This document shows, one piece after another, positions 34,902-46,249 of a stretch of 64,000 bases of DNA. The notes below the pieces were generated by a model that searched no databases, was not told where the DNA came from, and saw only the letters and a list, made by a program, of their open reading frames with translations. Position 1 is the stretch's first letter. Every line of letters begins with the position of its first letter. The position numbers and the translations under genes were made by a program. The stretch comes from Orbilia blumenaviensis (taxonomy: Eukaryota; Ascomycota; Orbiliomycetes; Orbiliales; Orbiliaceae): positions 372,001-436,000 of the forward strand of contig JAVHNS010000001.1 of assembly GCA_036872755.1 (NCBI GenBank). Direction: 5' to 3'.

Positions 34902-35037
34902 TATAAAACGAGCACAGTCTGTATACTGTCGATTAGCCATATCCTTTTCTCTTCACCCAGCACTCAAACTCCATATCTTCCAACCAGCACTCAAACTCCA
35001 TATCTTCCCACCAGCAGACTTTTCTCGACTTGACCAT
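34902..35037 (+). promoter_or_regulatory. HsbA-like promoter: TATA box and 27-bp tandem repeat
   Basis: TATAAAA at 34902..34908 is well placed for a start of transcription near 34.94 kb. A 27-bp unit (CCAGCACTCAAACTCCATATC...) begins at 34957 and is repeated at 34984, with a third partial copy at 35011, probably in the 5' leader. Confidence 0.6.
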
Positions 35038-35073
35038 TGTCGGATTTTGTATAGGAGGCATTTTCATACCTAA

Positions 35074-35800
35074 ATGCATTTCTTTAAGAAAGCCGTCACC
35101 TGTGCTATTGCACTTCTCGCCGTCCCATCTCTCGCCGCTGTTACACCGGCTCAGATTGCAGATGGCCTTAAAATGTTAACGGAAAAATCCAAAGCCCTTG
35201 AAGCTCCTGCGCAGAGTATTACCATCGTCAATGCACCTTTGATTGTCATCGGCCAGGGGCCCTTCCCAACAATCATCGCTGGGTTCTCCGATATGGTCAG
35301 CACAGGGAACGCTCTGATCTCCCAGTTTGAGGGCATCGAACCCATACGCGGAACTGACGAGGACCTAGTCTATAACGCTTTCCACGAGGTTTGTACATCC
35401 CAGCCCGGGTATTTTTCCCGCGATGGTAATACCAGCATAGCACTAATATTGATGGGGCAACCAAATAGTTCTACAAGACGCATGAAATTCTTCTTAACAT
35501 TCTTATTGGAAAGGCTGGCATTGTGGGTAAAGTTCCGGTCGTTGGCCAACCTGTTGCTACCGCCCTTCGAGGCGTTGAAGGCGTCGTTGATGTAAGTCGA
35601 CAATTGTTTAGATCTGAAATACACTAGCTGACTGCGTGCACTAGACGATTGCTATTACGCTTATTGGTCAAACGGAGACGAGATCAAAAGACTTGGAAAG
35701 TGATGCAAACAGCCTCGGCAACACTCTTGAACTTGCCATTCAGAGCTATGAAAGTATTGGTAGCTTCAAGAAGCGCCATGTTCGTGACTTCAGTGCTTAA
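35074..35800 (+). CDS. HsbA-like hydrophobic surface-binding / cell-wall mannoprotein
   Basis: A small secreted surface protein of 197 residues. Exons 35074..35388, 35469..35591 and 35645..35800, both introns in phase 0 (80 and 53 bp). The first ~21 residues are a signal peptide (FKKAVTCAIALLAVPSLAA), followed by VTPAQIADGLKMLTEKSKAL. The later helix blocks FYKTHEILLNILIGKAGI and PVATALRGVEGVVD, and the end (LELAIQSYESIGSF), match the all-helical HsbA / Mp1p-type galactomannoprotein family. No cysteine-based motif is needed in this family. Aspergillus HsbA coats hydrophobic surfaces and recruits hydrolases; that role here is inference. The last 10 residues are basic. It has its own strong-looking promoter. 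Confidence 0.88.
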
Positions 35801-37305
35801 GGTGGGCCGCCCAGGCATATGTATCTTAGCCTCGAAGAACGGCGTTGAAGGCAAAGCTAAGCTGAGGCAGTGCAGCATGCATAGGTATAAATTGGTTGTA
35901 TAGTGGGTGCTACCGGTCGGAGTGAAGATAATGTATGAGATATGAAAAAGAGTAGGGCTCGTAGGGTTCGGGCCCATTGGAATGAATAATGTTTTTGCTA
36001 GAGGAAACCGCAATACGCTATTCTGTGTATTATATAGCGAACTAAGTACTTAATCACTAATTCAACGTCAGAAACATCGACTCGAAGTACCGCCGTGACT
36101 AGATATGGCTATACCCTTTTTCTTTAACCAGAACGTTGTTCTTATTGGCTACTTAAGTATATATAAAGATCATGATCTTTTTATATGTATCTAAGGTAAG
36201 CAGTGTATCCGATTCTCGACACAAAGGGTCCAAAAGATGCATGTAGGCTTACGAGACCAATGTAGGCTAATTTCCTCACGTCTAAGGGGCACTCTATTGA
36301 AACTTAATGCATTTATGCGATTATTAGACTTAGTAGGCATCAATTATCTAGACTGAGCTTTCTCTGGCCGCAAAACCCTAACAGCCGACAGCCGAGAGCT
36401 TTAGAACAGTGCAACACTACCCACAGAATGAGACAGCATAGATTAATTAATTTAGACTATCAGATTCGAAATTAACGTTTAACAGTTGTTAGACGTCCAA
36501 TACAGGCGGATATTGCGTGTCGAAGTCGAGCGCAGCCGAGCGGTGCAATCCCTCCGCGACGTTCGAGAATATGCAGGGCACCCCAGCGCTAGTCCTCGCT
36601 ACTGTTCTAGCCGTTGCAAACCTTCTTCTTCTGTGCGACCTAGGCTCCACACGTCCAGCCCAGCCGAACCGGGCAGCTGTTCGGTTAAAATTTGCTGGCA
36701 TGATTCGAGTGAGCATTGACTGACACATGCGGATACGTTGGGCTTGCATACTTCGTGACAGGCTCGGAAACCGGTGGCAGAGGGAAAAGCGTTTTGCAGA
36801 CTTGGGCTATTTGTAAAAATAGTCCTCTCAGGAACAAGAACCGGAGATTTGGCCTCGAGTAACACAAGCCATTGCCAAAGGAGGCAAGAGTAATTCCCAG
36901 CCAAGATAGAGTAGACCTCGAGCTCATTCGTCGGTAACCGTTGCCGATGCATATGTCATTGTCGCCTGTAACACGTTGTGGTATCCCTGCAGTGGTGATT
37001 TCGCGGTCGGAGAAGAAAAAAAAAAAAAAACTTTGAAGCTGCACATTTCGGGTATGGAATTGATCTTGTTGGTAATGAAGGTTAATATTTTCTTCTTCAT
37101 ATCGTGAGATCCCAAAGTTATAAAAGGACCGTGGAAGACGACTCACTAACTCTCTTTTTTTATCATCATCAACATCAGCATCAAACAACATTACATTCTC
37201 TGCAATCTGCAAAAACATTCAAACCACTCCTTCAAAATCTACTATTTTCAAACGAGCAAGATTTTAATATCTCTTTTCCAACTACCAATCTTTCAATCAT
37301 TCAAA
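35801..37305. other. Intergenic; promoter of the cysteine-rich gene at right end
   Basis: No secure gene. A locally GC-richer patch at 36.49-36.95 kb gives overlapping frames on both strands without family signal. A 15-A run occurs at 37016..37030. TATAAAAGG at 37119..37127 and a CT/CAT-rich leader precede the ATG at 37306. Confidence 0.55.
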
Positions 37306-37725
37306 ATGAAGGCCACTTTCATCATCGCTCTTTTCGTTGCCGCCGCCGCCGCCGCCCCAGCTGGTGAACAGGTAAATATCTGAATTCCACTTCACAACCG
37401 ACACATTCATAGTACCATAGCTAACAGCAGTATTACATAATAGCCCCCAGCTGATTTGAAGCTCTGCGGTGGAAACACCGGCAAGACCTGCCCTTCTGGC
37501 GAAATCTGTGTCGGCGAGGCTGAAATTAAGGGAGGAAACGGTGTCTGCGTCCCCGATAACTTCGAAAACCAATGCGCCAATGCTCTCGGCAGCGTCTGCC
37601 CACAAGACGGCGATTTCTGCGTCGCTGATCCTCGAAATGCCGACTGCCCACCAAGAGTCATGGATTGCGGTAATGGTCTCTGCATCCGCGATGCCTGGGC
37701 CCGATATGTTGGCTTGAAGAACTAA
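37306..37725 (+). CDS. Small secreted cysteine-rich protein (effector candidate)
   Basis: A 115-residue secreted protein. Exons 37306..37371 and 37444..37725, phase-0 intron of 72 bp with a GCTAAC branch point. Exon 1 is essentially the signal peptide (MKATFIIALFVAAAAAAP). The mature part has ten cysteines, spaced as five likely disulfides (LKLC, KTC, EIC, GVC, NQC, SVC, DFC, ADC, MDC, GLC). It falls into two similar halves: C-(G/A)...C-P-x(3)-(I/F)-C...G-x-C, hinting at an internal duplication. I do not recognise a named family. A TATA box about 180 bp upstream, a CT-rich leader and strong C-ending codons suggest high expression. Effector, antimicrobial or wall protein are all possible. Confidence 0.82.
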
Positions 37726-38129
37726 ATGGCCTCTTCCTCATCCCCGGTGGAAAGGAGAAGCTATCTCGAGAATAGTTGTAGATGTATAACAGAGGGGAGT
37801 CATGTACGATATAGAATATTTTAACCTAATCAATCCCGAAAATCATCTCATTCATATATATATTATCTTAAACGTATCAGTGGCAGCAAATTCAACAGCT
37901 TGATCGCGAAATAAACGGGATTCTAGAGCTTCAGTTACAGTGCGAATTGATTGGAGCAGTGTTATAAAGCGATGTACACGAGCTTAAAGCACTAAGGGAT
38001 CAACAGTATTCTCGTATTCATTGAAGTTAGTTAACATACATATAGTTAACTATAAACCAAAGACCTTCCCCCCCTGATGTGAAAAAAAGAGCCCTTTTCT
38101 GAGCACCTGATTATCAGGGACCTAAAGGT
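37726..38129. other. Intergenic between convergent genes
   Basis: Only 3' flanks are seen; no coding frame or element. Confidence 0.5.
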
Positions 38130-39406
38130 TTAAGCCCCGCCAAATTCCTGCTTGAGGATATCAAGCCAGTAATTTGGCTTGGATTTCGTGGCAGAAGTTT
38201 CGCCACTTTTGCCAGACGAAAGTAATTCGTCTTGCAAAATTCCGACCCAGGACCGCTCCTCAAGCTTCCCCAAGCCAGGAAACTCATCATCAAAGCAGAT
38301 GAGGGGATCCTGGCCTGGGGATGTTAGTGGTGGTGGGCCCGAGGGCGACCAGCTGCATGTAGCTGGCCCAGCCCATGGATCATCGTCGAAGAAGTCAAGT
38401 TCCATTTTTGGAACCTTGACGGGAGCGTTGGATCCCGTGAGACTGGGAGCCTTGGACCCGATGATCTGGGAGTTGGTTTCTGTGGGGCTTGAAACCCTGG
38501 CGAAAAAGGGTCTCTGAGAGTCTGCCGACGAACTTGGTGCTAGAAAATTCTTGGGCATCTCTTTAGAGCTAGGGTCTCCGTACAAGTACCTTGGCTTGTT
38601 ATTGGGATTCTGAAAGCTTTTTAGAAGTGTATTTATATCATTCTTGATCAAGAACTATGATCGAGGATTCAGTTAGTACGGTTCTCTATCGCTGTCCTCT
38701 TACTACCAAGAGGACCAGTATCTACTTTAGGCATATATATCTTACATCGTTCGCGATGATACCTCTTCTAAGAAACCCGGTAGGATCCCAGAAATCACGG
38801 ATATTCTTGTCGAGATCCCCGCAAAAAACACCACCAAGACAGCACTTGGCGAAGAAGTCGATGCTGAGTGTACGGCCTTTAGGGCATTTCATGTAGAAAG
38901 CACCGCACTTTTTGCCCTCTGATTTTGGAGTGGCGTTTTTCCAAGGAGAGTTTGGGGTCTTCGACTTGGTTTCGAACTATTATCGACGAGTATCCGGGTT
39001 AGCTACTAACTAGTATCGTGCTGCTGTCCAGATGCACTCTGGAAGACAAAGAGAAGTGGAGGAGCGGACATAATACCGTTGGAATTGAAGTGGTGAGGAT
39101 CCAAACCGAAGCAACTTCATCCTCGACCTCTCCAGTTCGATAGTAGGCTAGAGTTTCGTGGGGCGAAGTGTATCTCAAACGACCAATGGTGGAATCGTTG
39201 ACAGGATAGGTGATATAAAGACTCGAAGTTCTTTTACCTTCTTCTCCGGTGATTTCGAATGTTAAAAATATGGCTTCAGGGCCATAGTCTGAGTTGACAT
39301 CTCCCAGTGCTAGGATCTGTTTATCGACAAAGGACTTGGATGCATCGAAGGGCATCAGAATAACCTCGAACCCTCGGCTTGTTGCTTTGATGCTAGTAGG
39401 AGACAT
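38130..39406 (-). CDS. Three-exon protein of unknown function
   Basis: Exons 39406..39077, 38976..38746 and 38654..38130 (361 residues), both introns in phase 0 (100 and 91 bp) with good donors and branch points. The start at 39406 is the first ATG of the frame. The N-terminal ~110 residues look like a mixed alpha/beta domain (GFEVILMPFDASKSF, EAIFLTFEITG, SLYITYPV). The middle exon contains C-x(6)-C and a CC-x(4)-FC cluster (KKCGAFYMKCPKGRT, AKCCLGGVFCGDLD) that could bind metal or form a small core. The C-terminal ~170 residues are disordered, with two similar short hydrophobic motifs: RSWVGILQDEL and NYWLDILKQEF. These look like repeated docking peptides. No signal peptide. I recognise no family. 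A TATAAAT element lies about 265 bp upstream. Confidence 0.72.
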
Positions 39407-39886
39407 CTTGAAATTGGTTGTTTCTTCTATTAAGGAGAGGAGTTTGAAGTTGGTTAGAGATAGCTGAGATGGTGATGACAACTAGTGTGATAGTGAGCTC
39501 CAGGAAGATTCAAATGAAACGTAGATGGGAACTATAATCTTCATGGAAGAAAAGTTTGTGGGATAGATGTAGAGAGTTCGGAGATGACGCGTTTGGACGT
39601 TGCTGAGGGCGCCTGTGCGATGGCGTAGGAAGAAAGAGTGGTTCTAGAGAGATGCATCGCTTCCTGATATTTATAGTACGTATACCAGATACGTAGGTAA
39701 GGGCTTTCGGGTTCACAGACCAACAATATTGTGAAAACTTGATTTAGATAAGGCGAAATAAAAAGTAATCTATACATCTAAACTAAAGGGTATATTTATA
39801 CACTAATTCTACTAAAGAGAAACCCATTATGCATTACCCACATAACAAAAATGCAAAAAGCAAAGTCGTGATCAAGAGACAGCAAG
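39407..39886. other. Intergenic between the unknown protein gene and the permease
   Basis: Upstream leader of the gene ending at 38130, with TATAAAT on the minus strand (39669..39675), and the 3' flank of the permease. Confidence 0.5.
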
Positions 39887-41703
39887 TTAGCAGCACCAGT
39901 CATATGTCCTCCTTGCTGCCGACCATTGTGCCTTCTCCTCGTTCTCTTGTCTAATGATCTCAGAGATATCAAGATCCCTTCGGCCGGCGTCGAGATCGAT
40001 ATCCATGAGGTTCACACCAAACTTCCAGTCACGCGTGAAAGTCTTATAACCCACAAACATGATTAAAACGACTGGAGCGGCGAGATAGCTCTGGAAGAAG
40101 GCCTCGGCATCTGGTTTGCCACCAATAGGCTACAAAATAACCGACGTTAGAGCTGTTGAGCTTGATAGTGTATATTGTGAGGCTAAAACTTACGAAAAGG
40201 GCAACATAGAACTGTGCGATTAAGCAGAGTATGTTAAGACTAAGACCAATGTATGAACCCCAGACTCCGAATCCAGCCTTGAACGGAAGTTCGTCCAAAG
40301 AGCGGCCTTGCATCTTCCATGCGCGACGGAATTGGATGTGGGCAAAGTTGATGGAGCCCCAGGAGAAGAAGTTGGACAATCCAGACAAGGCGAGGAGCCA
40401 GTAGAAGATGGTTTCTCCCTTTGGTGCAAGGACAATAAAGCCAAGAAAGCCGAAGGCTATGTTTCCCGATAGTGTTAGCGCACCATAACTTATTTAATAG
40501 CACAAAGGAGATACTTGTGGGACTCACTAAGGGCGAGAAGAAGTGCGTAGATTGGTCGTCCCTTGGAATCGATCTTAGCAAAAATCGCAGGAGCATGTCC
40601 GCGCATAGCTAGGGCTTGAAGGGTACGGGTAGATCCATATGAACAGGTATTTGCGACCGAAATGACGGAAATCAAAATGACGGCGTTGAATATACTAGGC
40701 AGAACTGGAATACCGGCGAGAGTCATGGCACGGACGAAGGGAGAGAACTTGGTCTGGGCACCGCTGGCATTCGCGAGTAAAGGGTCGTTTGAGGGAACTA
40801 CGAGACCAAGAAGGAAGAGCGAAATGACGTAGAAGATCATAATACGCCACAGGACCTGCTTGGTTGCCTTAGGAAGAGTCTTGCGAGGGTTCTCAGTCTC
40901 AGCTGCCGACAAGCCGACAAGCTCGGTTCCACCGAAGGCGAAGGAAGCTGTGACGAATACACTGCAAAAGCCCTTGAAGCCGTTGCGGAAGGCGCCAGGA
41001 TCACTATCAATTGTTCTTTGTCAGTTACTAGTTACTACTTTCCCCTGTATGAATCAACTTACCTCCAGTACTTCGCTCCAATATACCCACGATTATCTGT
41101 AGGAACGCCGCCCACGTTGATAACGATAGCCAGGATAATGAATCCAAGGATAGCAATAACCTTGACTGTTCCGAGAATGAACTCAACCTCACCATAACCC
41201 TTGACACCGAAAATATTGATGATGATCACACCGACAAGGAATATCGCGATGAATATGCCCTGATTAGGAAGTTTATCACTCCAGAATTGTAGAGTAATAG
41301 AAGAGGCGACCAGTTCGAACGGTAGGACGATAAGCCAGTTGAATGCGTAGTTCCAGCCCATAGCGAAACCCCATGCAGGGTCGATGAAACGAACCGAATA
41401 AGTATAGAAGGCGCCGTTAATGGGATATAGAACTGCTAGTTCACCAAGAGCGTGGACAGTAAATAACAACATGATACCGATGATTGTGAAGTCAATAACG
41501 AGAGATGCTGGACCACCAGCAGAGAGCGAGCCGCCGGACCCGACGAAGAGACCTGCACCAATAGAGCCACCGATGGCAATCATTTGCATGTGTCGATTCT
41601 TCAAGCTTCTCTTCAGCTCATGCGCCGGAGCCGAAGTGCCGATTTCTGTATCACTACTGCCGACGGCATCTTCGACAGGAGGTTTCGACTCCGGAAAATG
41701 CAT
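39887..41703 (-). CDS. Amino-acid permease (yeast-type AAT/APC family)
   Basis: A 12-helix, proton-coupled amino-acid uptake transporter of the plasma membrane, 540 residues. Exons 41703..41063, 41003..40528, 40456..40194 and 40129..39887; phases 2, 1, 0 close exactly. The first helix has the family signature [20 protein letters not shown]. Later landmarks are the ELA-(V/I)[28 protein letters not shown] loop, [21 protein letters not shown] (helix 6 and the E-x-x-N-P-R-K loop), and [22 protein letters not shown]. The C-terminal tail ([20 protein letters not shown]) is typical of fungal general permeases. Substrate range (broad versus basic or proline) cannot be told. The gene appears intact. 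Confidence 0.95.
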
Positions 41704-44700
41704 CTTGGAGATGTGGCAAGATATTCCACGTGTTGTGTGTGGTATTTTATAGCCACCTTCCTCTTATATGGCGATAATTCTGTATAATTTAATGATATGA
41801 AAGTAGGTACCTATCTACCAAGAGGAACGAGATAGAGAAAAAAAGAGAGGAATGCTATACAAATAGATAGGAGTGCCGACAAGCGACTACTTTATGGGGA
41901 AGACGGGAATCTCGAAGGCGGGCCCTCGGCTCCTTTTAATTCCCATCACGCGCGAAATCGAGGGTGATTCCTTACCACCAGCCTAGGAGATAGATCGTCC
42001 GGAAGGCAGCACAAGTAGGGCCCTTGACGCTTGGGTGCGTACAACATGCAACATCCTGTCCCCAATGGCACGCCCAAAGATACGGTCATCATTTCGCAAC
42101 TTCCAAATTTGTGAGCTTTCCAGGGGATCTCGAATACCTGTTCGCATTGTCTCGCTTGCGGTCATACATTTACAGCCGAAAGGCTTCATTTTTTAATTTC
42201 TCTAAACTTTGGTACTCCATGGAAAGGGCACGCTATATCGGAAACCTTGGGGCTCTGAAAACCAACGTTTGGTACCCTGCAGTAACAGATATCAGCCCTT
42301 GACACTGGTGATTGGGACAGTGGCGTCTTTGATTGCTCTGCAGGGAACTAGCTCAAAAGAACTGTTAATCTGGACATGCGACCTATTGCCTGTCTTGAAA
42401 ACGGGTTCGAGAATGATGCCAATGCTGGAGTAATTCTGCTTCGAATTGCTTAATCCGACTTCATTCTCTTATCTTCCTTTAGGCGGCAGGAAGGAAACAG
42501 AGCAGCATGAAATCAGGCAGCTGCAACACCCCTGCCTTTTGAAGTCCATATCGGGACCCTGGCTTTCGGAAAATAACCAATCGTTACGCATAGCTCCAAG
42601 CCTCGAAACGCGAGTCTAGGTCAGAAACAGCGGCTTGATCAGAGCCAAGACAGGCTTCATCGTGGAACCTCCCGAATTCATGCTCGGTGATATCGAAAGC
42701 CAGTTGAGAATTAGCTTTCAAATTTTTTGCTCGCCGTCATAAAACTTCATAACTCCCCTTCTCCATTTTAGGGCAAGTGGTATTGAGGGTCATCAGCTTT
42801 CAAACTCAATCCACAACACAGCCGAAGATGTATTCTGTGAATAACCCGTATTGCATCGGCTGGTCCCTGTCCAGCGATACTCAGCTTTGACACGCGACAT
42901 AATCTAGGTAATATGTTCGGTCTTACAATTCTCGCATCGGCATTACAGTTTTGTCGAGCTGCCCGAATTTATTTTCTAGGCCGCCTGTAACAAGCCATTA
43001 AATACCAAATATCAACTCAAAAGCCATACGAAAGTTTGTTTTTGTTGCACAGGTGAGTGGGTTTCCATTTACTCGTGGAAAAGGACAGTGGCAACACAGA
43101 GAACGAATAACGTGGGCAAGGATGACGAATAGTAATCAGCTTCCCCATCCAGAGACGGCTATTTTGGTGGGCTATGCGTTATCAAAATGGAACTGCATAC
43201 CAAGCATAATCCGAGCTTCGGTTTTAAGCTTCGCTATCTCTCAAATGTTCTAGTCGCTATCAGACTTCGCAAATGCCGTGCCTACCCTTCCTCGGACAGG
43301 GCCGACTTAACTTGGAAGCCTGGATATAACGCACGTTGGTGACCAATGCTCTTAGCCCAACAGCTGGGCAACCATAGTTGGATTGAAAAGGATTCCCTGC
43401 TGTTTGTAATGAGTTAACACCAATGGAATTAGTATTTTTATCTGCGGGGTTGGGCTAGACCAATCTATTCATTTGGTAGTAACATTCATTACCTTGATAT
43501 CTAGGTCCAGCTGGGGATTGAACTGTTGGAAAATAGTAGAAATATTCGTCATGCTCTTGGTTTCTCAGAAAGAGTGATGTTTGAATGCAAGCCTTAGTGC
43601 TTAAATTTACAAGATTTCAGACGAAAAGCTTGTTCAGACGTCACCCAACCAACCTGCATGATCTGAGACTTCTGGGGTTTCTCTAGAAGCCTTGGGGAAC
43701 AACAGTGTTTGGACTTCAAGGCAACAGCCCGAAACTTCGACGAGTTGAAGCCAAGAGAAACACGATCCTTTGTATTAAAATATATCCCTCGACCAAGGAA
43801 AGCCGCGCTGCCAGCCAAGAGGAAAGCTTGTCGCCAATACCACGAGGTTGATGGAGTGCCGTACCCAAGTTACCTCAAGCCTATCTCAACAGCGGTGGAC
43901 CTGGAAATCCTCTCCATCAATATGAGCCTCGCCGCTGGGTGCCCAACAGCGCTGGTTTTTGCTGCCACGTGCTGATGTAAGTAAGGGACGGGACCGCGGT
44001 CGGGACATACCAGTTCCGGCTGGAAAATTGTGACCTTCCAAATGTGTTGATTGAAGGCTAAAACCTCTGCTATCTAGGCCCGTTCAAGGCAGATTGTTGA
44101 CGTTGTAGGTATGTGCTTACTGTGTATGCATAGACCCTGCTCAAACCTCTTACCATTCAATCTATAAATTACTATGCCGCTAAAATAGGGGACCTAGGTC
44201 TTTAATTCTTTTACTACACATGTTTTCTTCTTCTTCTTTCCTTTCTATCCCTTCTTCTCCCATACCACAATTATGAAGGGTTGTTTTATCAGTGCAAACC
44301 AGTGGCGAATAATCACTTATGTAACTTTCAAAAAGCACCATCTAGTACAGCTTAGAATCGGGACTTGGAATGTGGGAAGTAACTAAATAACAGAGATATG
44401 GCCCCAGAAAATGTGCAAGGTGGGGCTTATTACCGGCCACTCATTTACTTCCGAAGCCCACACCAATCAGCGATAAATTACCTAGGTAATAATGCCTCCT
44501 TTTCAACCCACGGTTGGCATAAGAACCTACTTCTAAATGTTTGATTCGCTAGCAATAGGAATCACAAAGCTGCCCTAGATCGCGTTTCGTGTTTCTATTG
44601 GGCCTTGTTTCACCATTCATGGCTCGTGGTTGAGCTAAGTTTAGGATACTCACTGGGGCCCATGGCCATTCTTGAGGCCCATAGCAAACTGATAGGAGAC

Positions 44701-46249
44701 CCGAAGAACCCTCGGTAGGTGGTATGTGTTAGTATGCTGCATATAAGTGTTAGCGAGTTTTCTAACCCTGATTACCTTCTGTCGCACACTCGGGATATCC
44801 ATACTCCGCTTATACCTTGCCTTCCTAAAAGCCGGGTACCTAGGTGCGCATCCTGGGGCGAGAGATAGTAGTTTGTTGAATTTCTGTTGTGATATTCGAT
44901 TTGCATCCTAAATTGGATTCTCGCGTAAGATGGAAAATGTATTAATGGGTCCGGACTGCGATCATTGCAACTATTCATCTTGCCTTCAAACCAGTACTTC
45001 TAACTCTTGGTAGGCTCTGTCTCCTGTCATGCATAGAAAGAAGAGCTAGTGGCTTGGTATAGGATATCTCAGCCAAAATATGTGCGAGAAACCCGGGGTA
45101 AACATGAAAGTATTCGGGGAATTCTTCCTTTTTGTTAATCCCAGCCCTGTAGGATTGTCAAATCTATCAGCGCCAGGAGAAAATACATCATCAAAACTTC
45201 ATCAATATTAGTTATGGGGGGGTTTTTTTTTTTTCCTTTCGGAGGGTAATACATGGTGCAACATCACGGATCGGCCGTCGGAATTTTTCATCCCGTCTTT
45301 GTATATTGCTGACCCGACGTGATGCGTCGTAAGCAAGCATACATATAGTGCAATTGGAAATCTGACTGTGGTATATAAAAGTAGAAAAGACTTGCAGAGA
45401 CGCCCCCAGATGACGCCAAGTACCGAACTAGCGCAAATTCTAAGCTTTTGGGATAGCTTTTCCAAAGGTGGAGCCCAGATCTGATCGGAGCCGACACAAA
45501 CCTCAGCCCCAAAAGAGCGCTAGCCGAGTCGGTTCTGCACAAGCGAACCTCAGTCCTCAGTTCTAGAAGCTAAACAACTGGATTCCAAAAGATTTCCCCT
45601 TCTGTAGCACGCCACGTTTTCCCAATATTCTCGGCTTCTCAGCAACATCGATAATTCCGCAGGGCGAAAGTTTTCCCGAAACTCTCAGCTGCTTAGCAAA
45701 AACTTTGAATTACTACAACGGGAGCAGGGATCCCGTAACGCATGCTACAGCTGGCGGTCCTGGCCAAAATAGACATATACCGCCAAAATAACGCAAATGT
45801 AATCATGACCATAAATCGGAGTTTGGGGTAGTTCAGCCACCCGTTAGTCCCGAACTTACCGGAATCCCTTGACCGATTAGTCAAGACAGTTGTAAAATGA
45901 GGACATATTAAATATAAAGGCCGTGCCGTCACTGGTCTTCAGCTAGATCCATATTCAGTCCCGGTAGTTGCAAGTTAGGGCTATCTCCTTGTAACAGGTT
46001 TGTTCACTTCAACTGGTTTGGTTGTATTATATTTGGTGGCATCAATCCCTCTTCTGTTATTTTTCAACTATAAGCTATAATCATAAGAGCTTGGCCCTCC
46101 GGAGACCTATACCACATAGTAAGTAAATATATAGTTAAAAACTCAAAGGTTGTTTATATATATATATATAAAGAAGTTGATGGCTTCGATGATTACAAAG
46201 ACATCAGTACAGGACACAATATTAGCTCACTCTTTTATTTCAATCTAAG
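41704..46249. other. Large gene-poor stretch
   Basis: No supported gene in 4.5 kb. Frames at 42024..42433 and 43709..43975 have no family match and many alternatives. One exact and one 9/10 TACCTAGGTA palindrome are at 44479 and 44837. A T-run follows a G-run near 45214..45234. A (TA)n run at about 46155..46171 lies in the promoter of the next gene. Confidence 0.5.

Larger units (their letters stand above)
30205..35073. other. Large gene-poor stretch with repeat debris
   Basis: No gene in nearly 5 kb. It includes the inverted duplication at 30.8-31.8 kb, four TACCTAGGTA palindromes, a compound microsatellite at 32.85 kb and the HsbA promoter repeats at its right end. Frames such as 34118..34549 have no family signal. 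Confidence 0.55.

Noticed and set aside
36486..36952. GC-richer patch with several frames, one signal-peptide-like (QGTPALVLATVLAVANLLLLC)
   Set aside because: Frames conflict, continuation after the hydrophobic part is short, and no splice extension is convincing.
43709..43975. 88-codon frame with a basic middle
   Set aside because: An equally long antisense frame and no family match; treated as noise.
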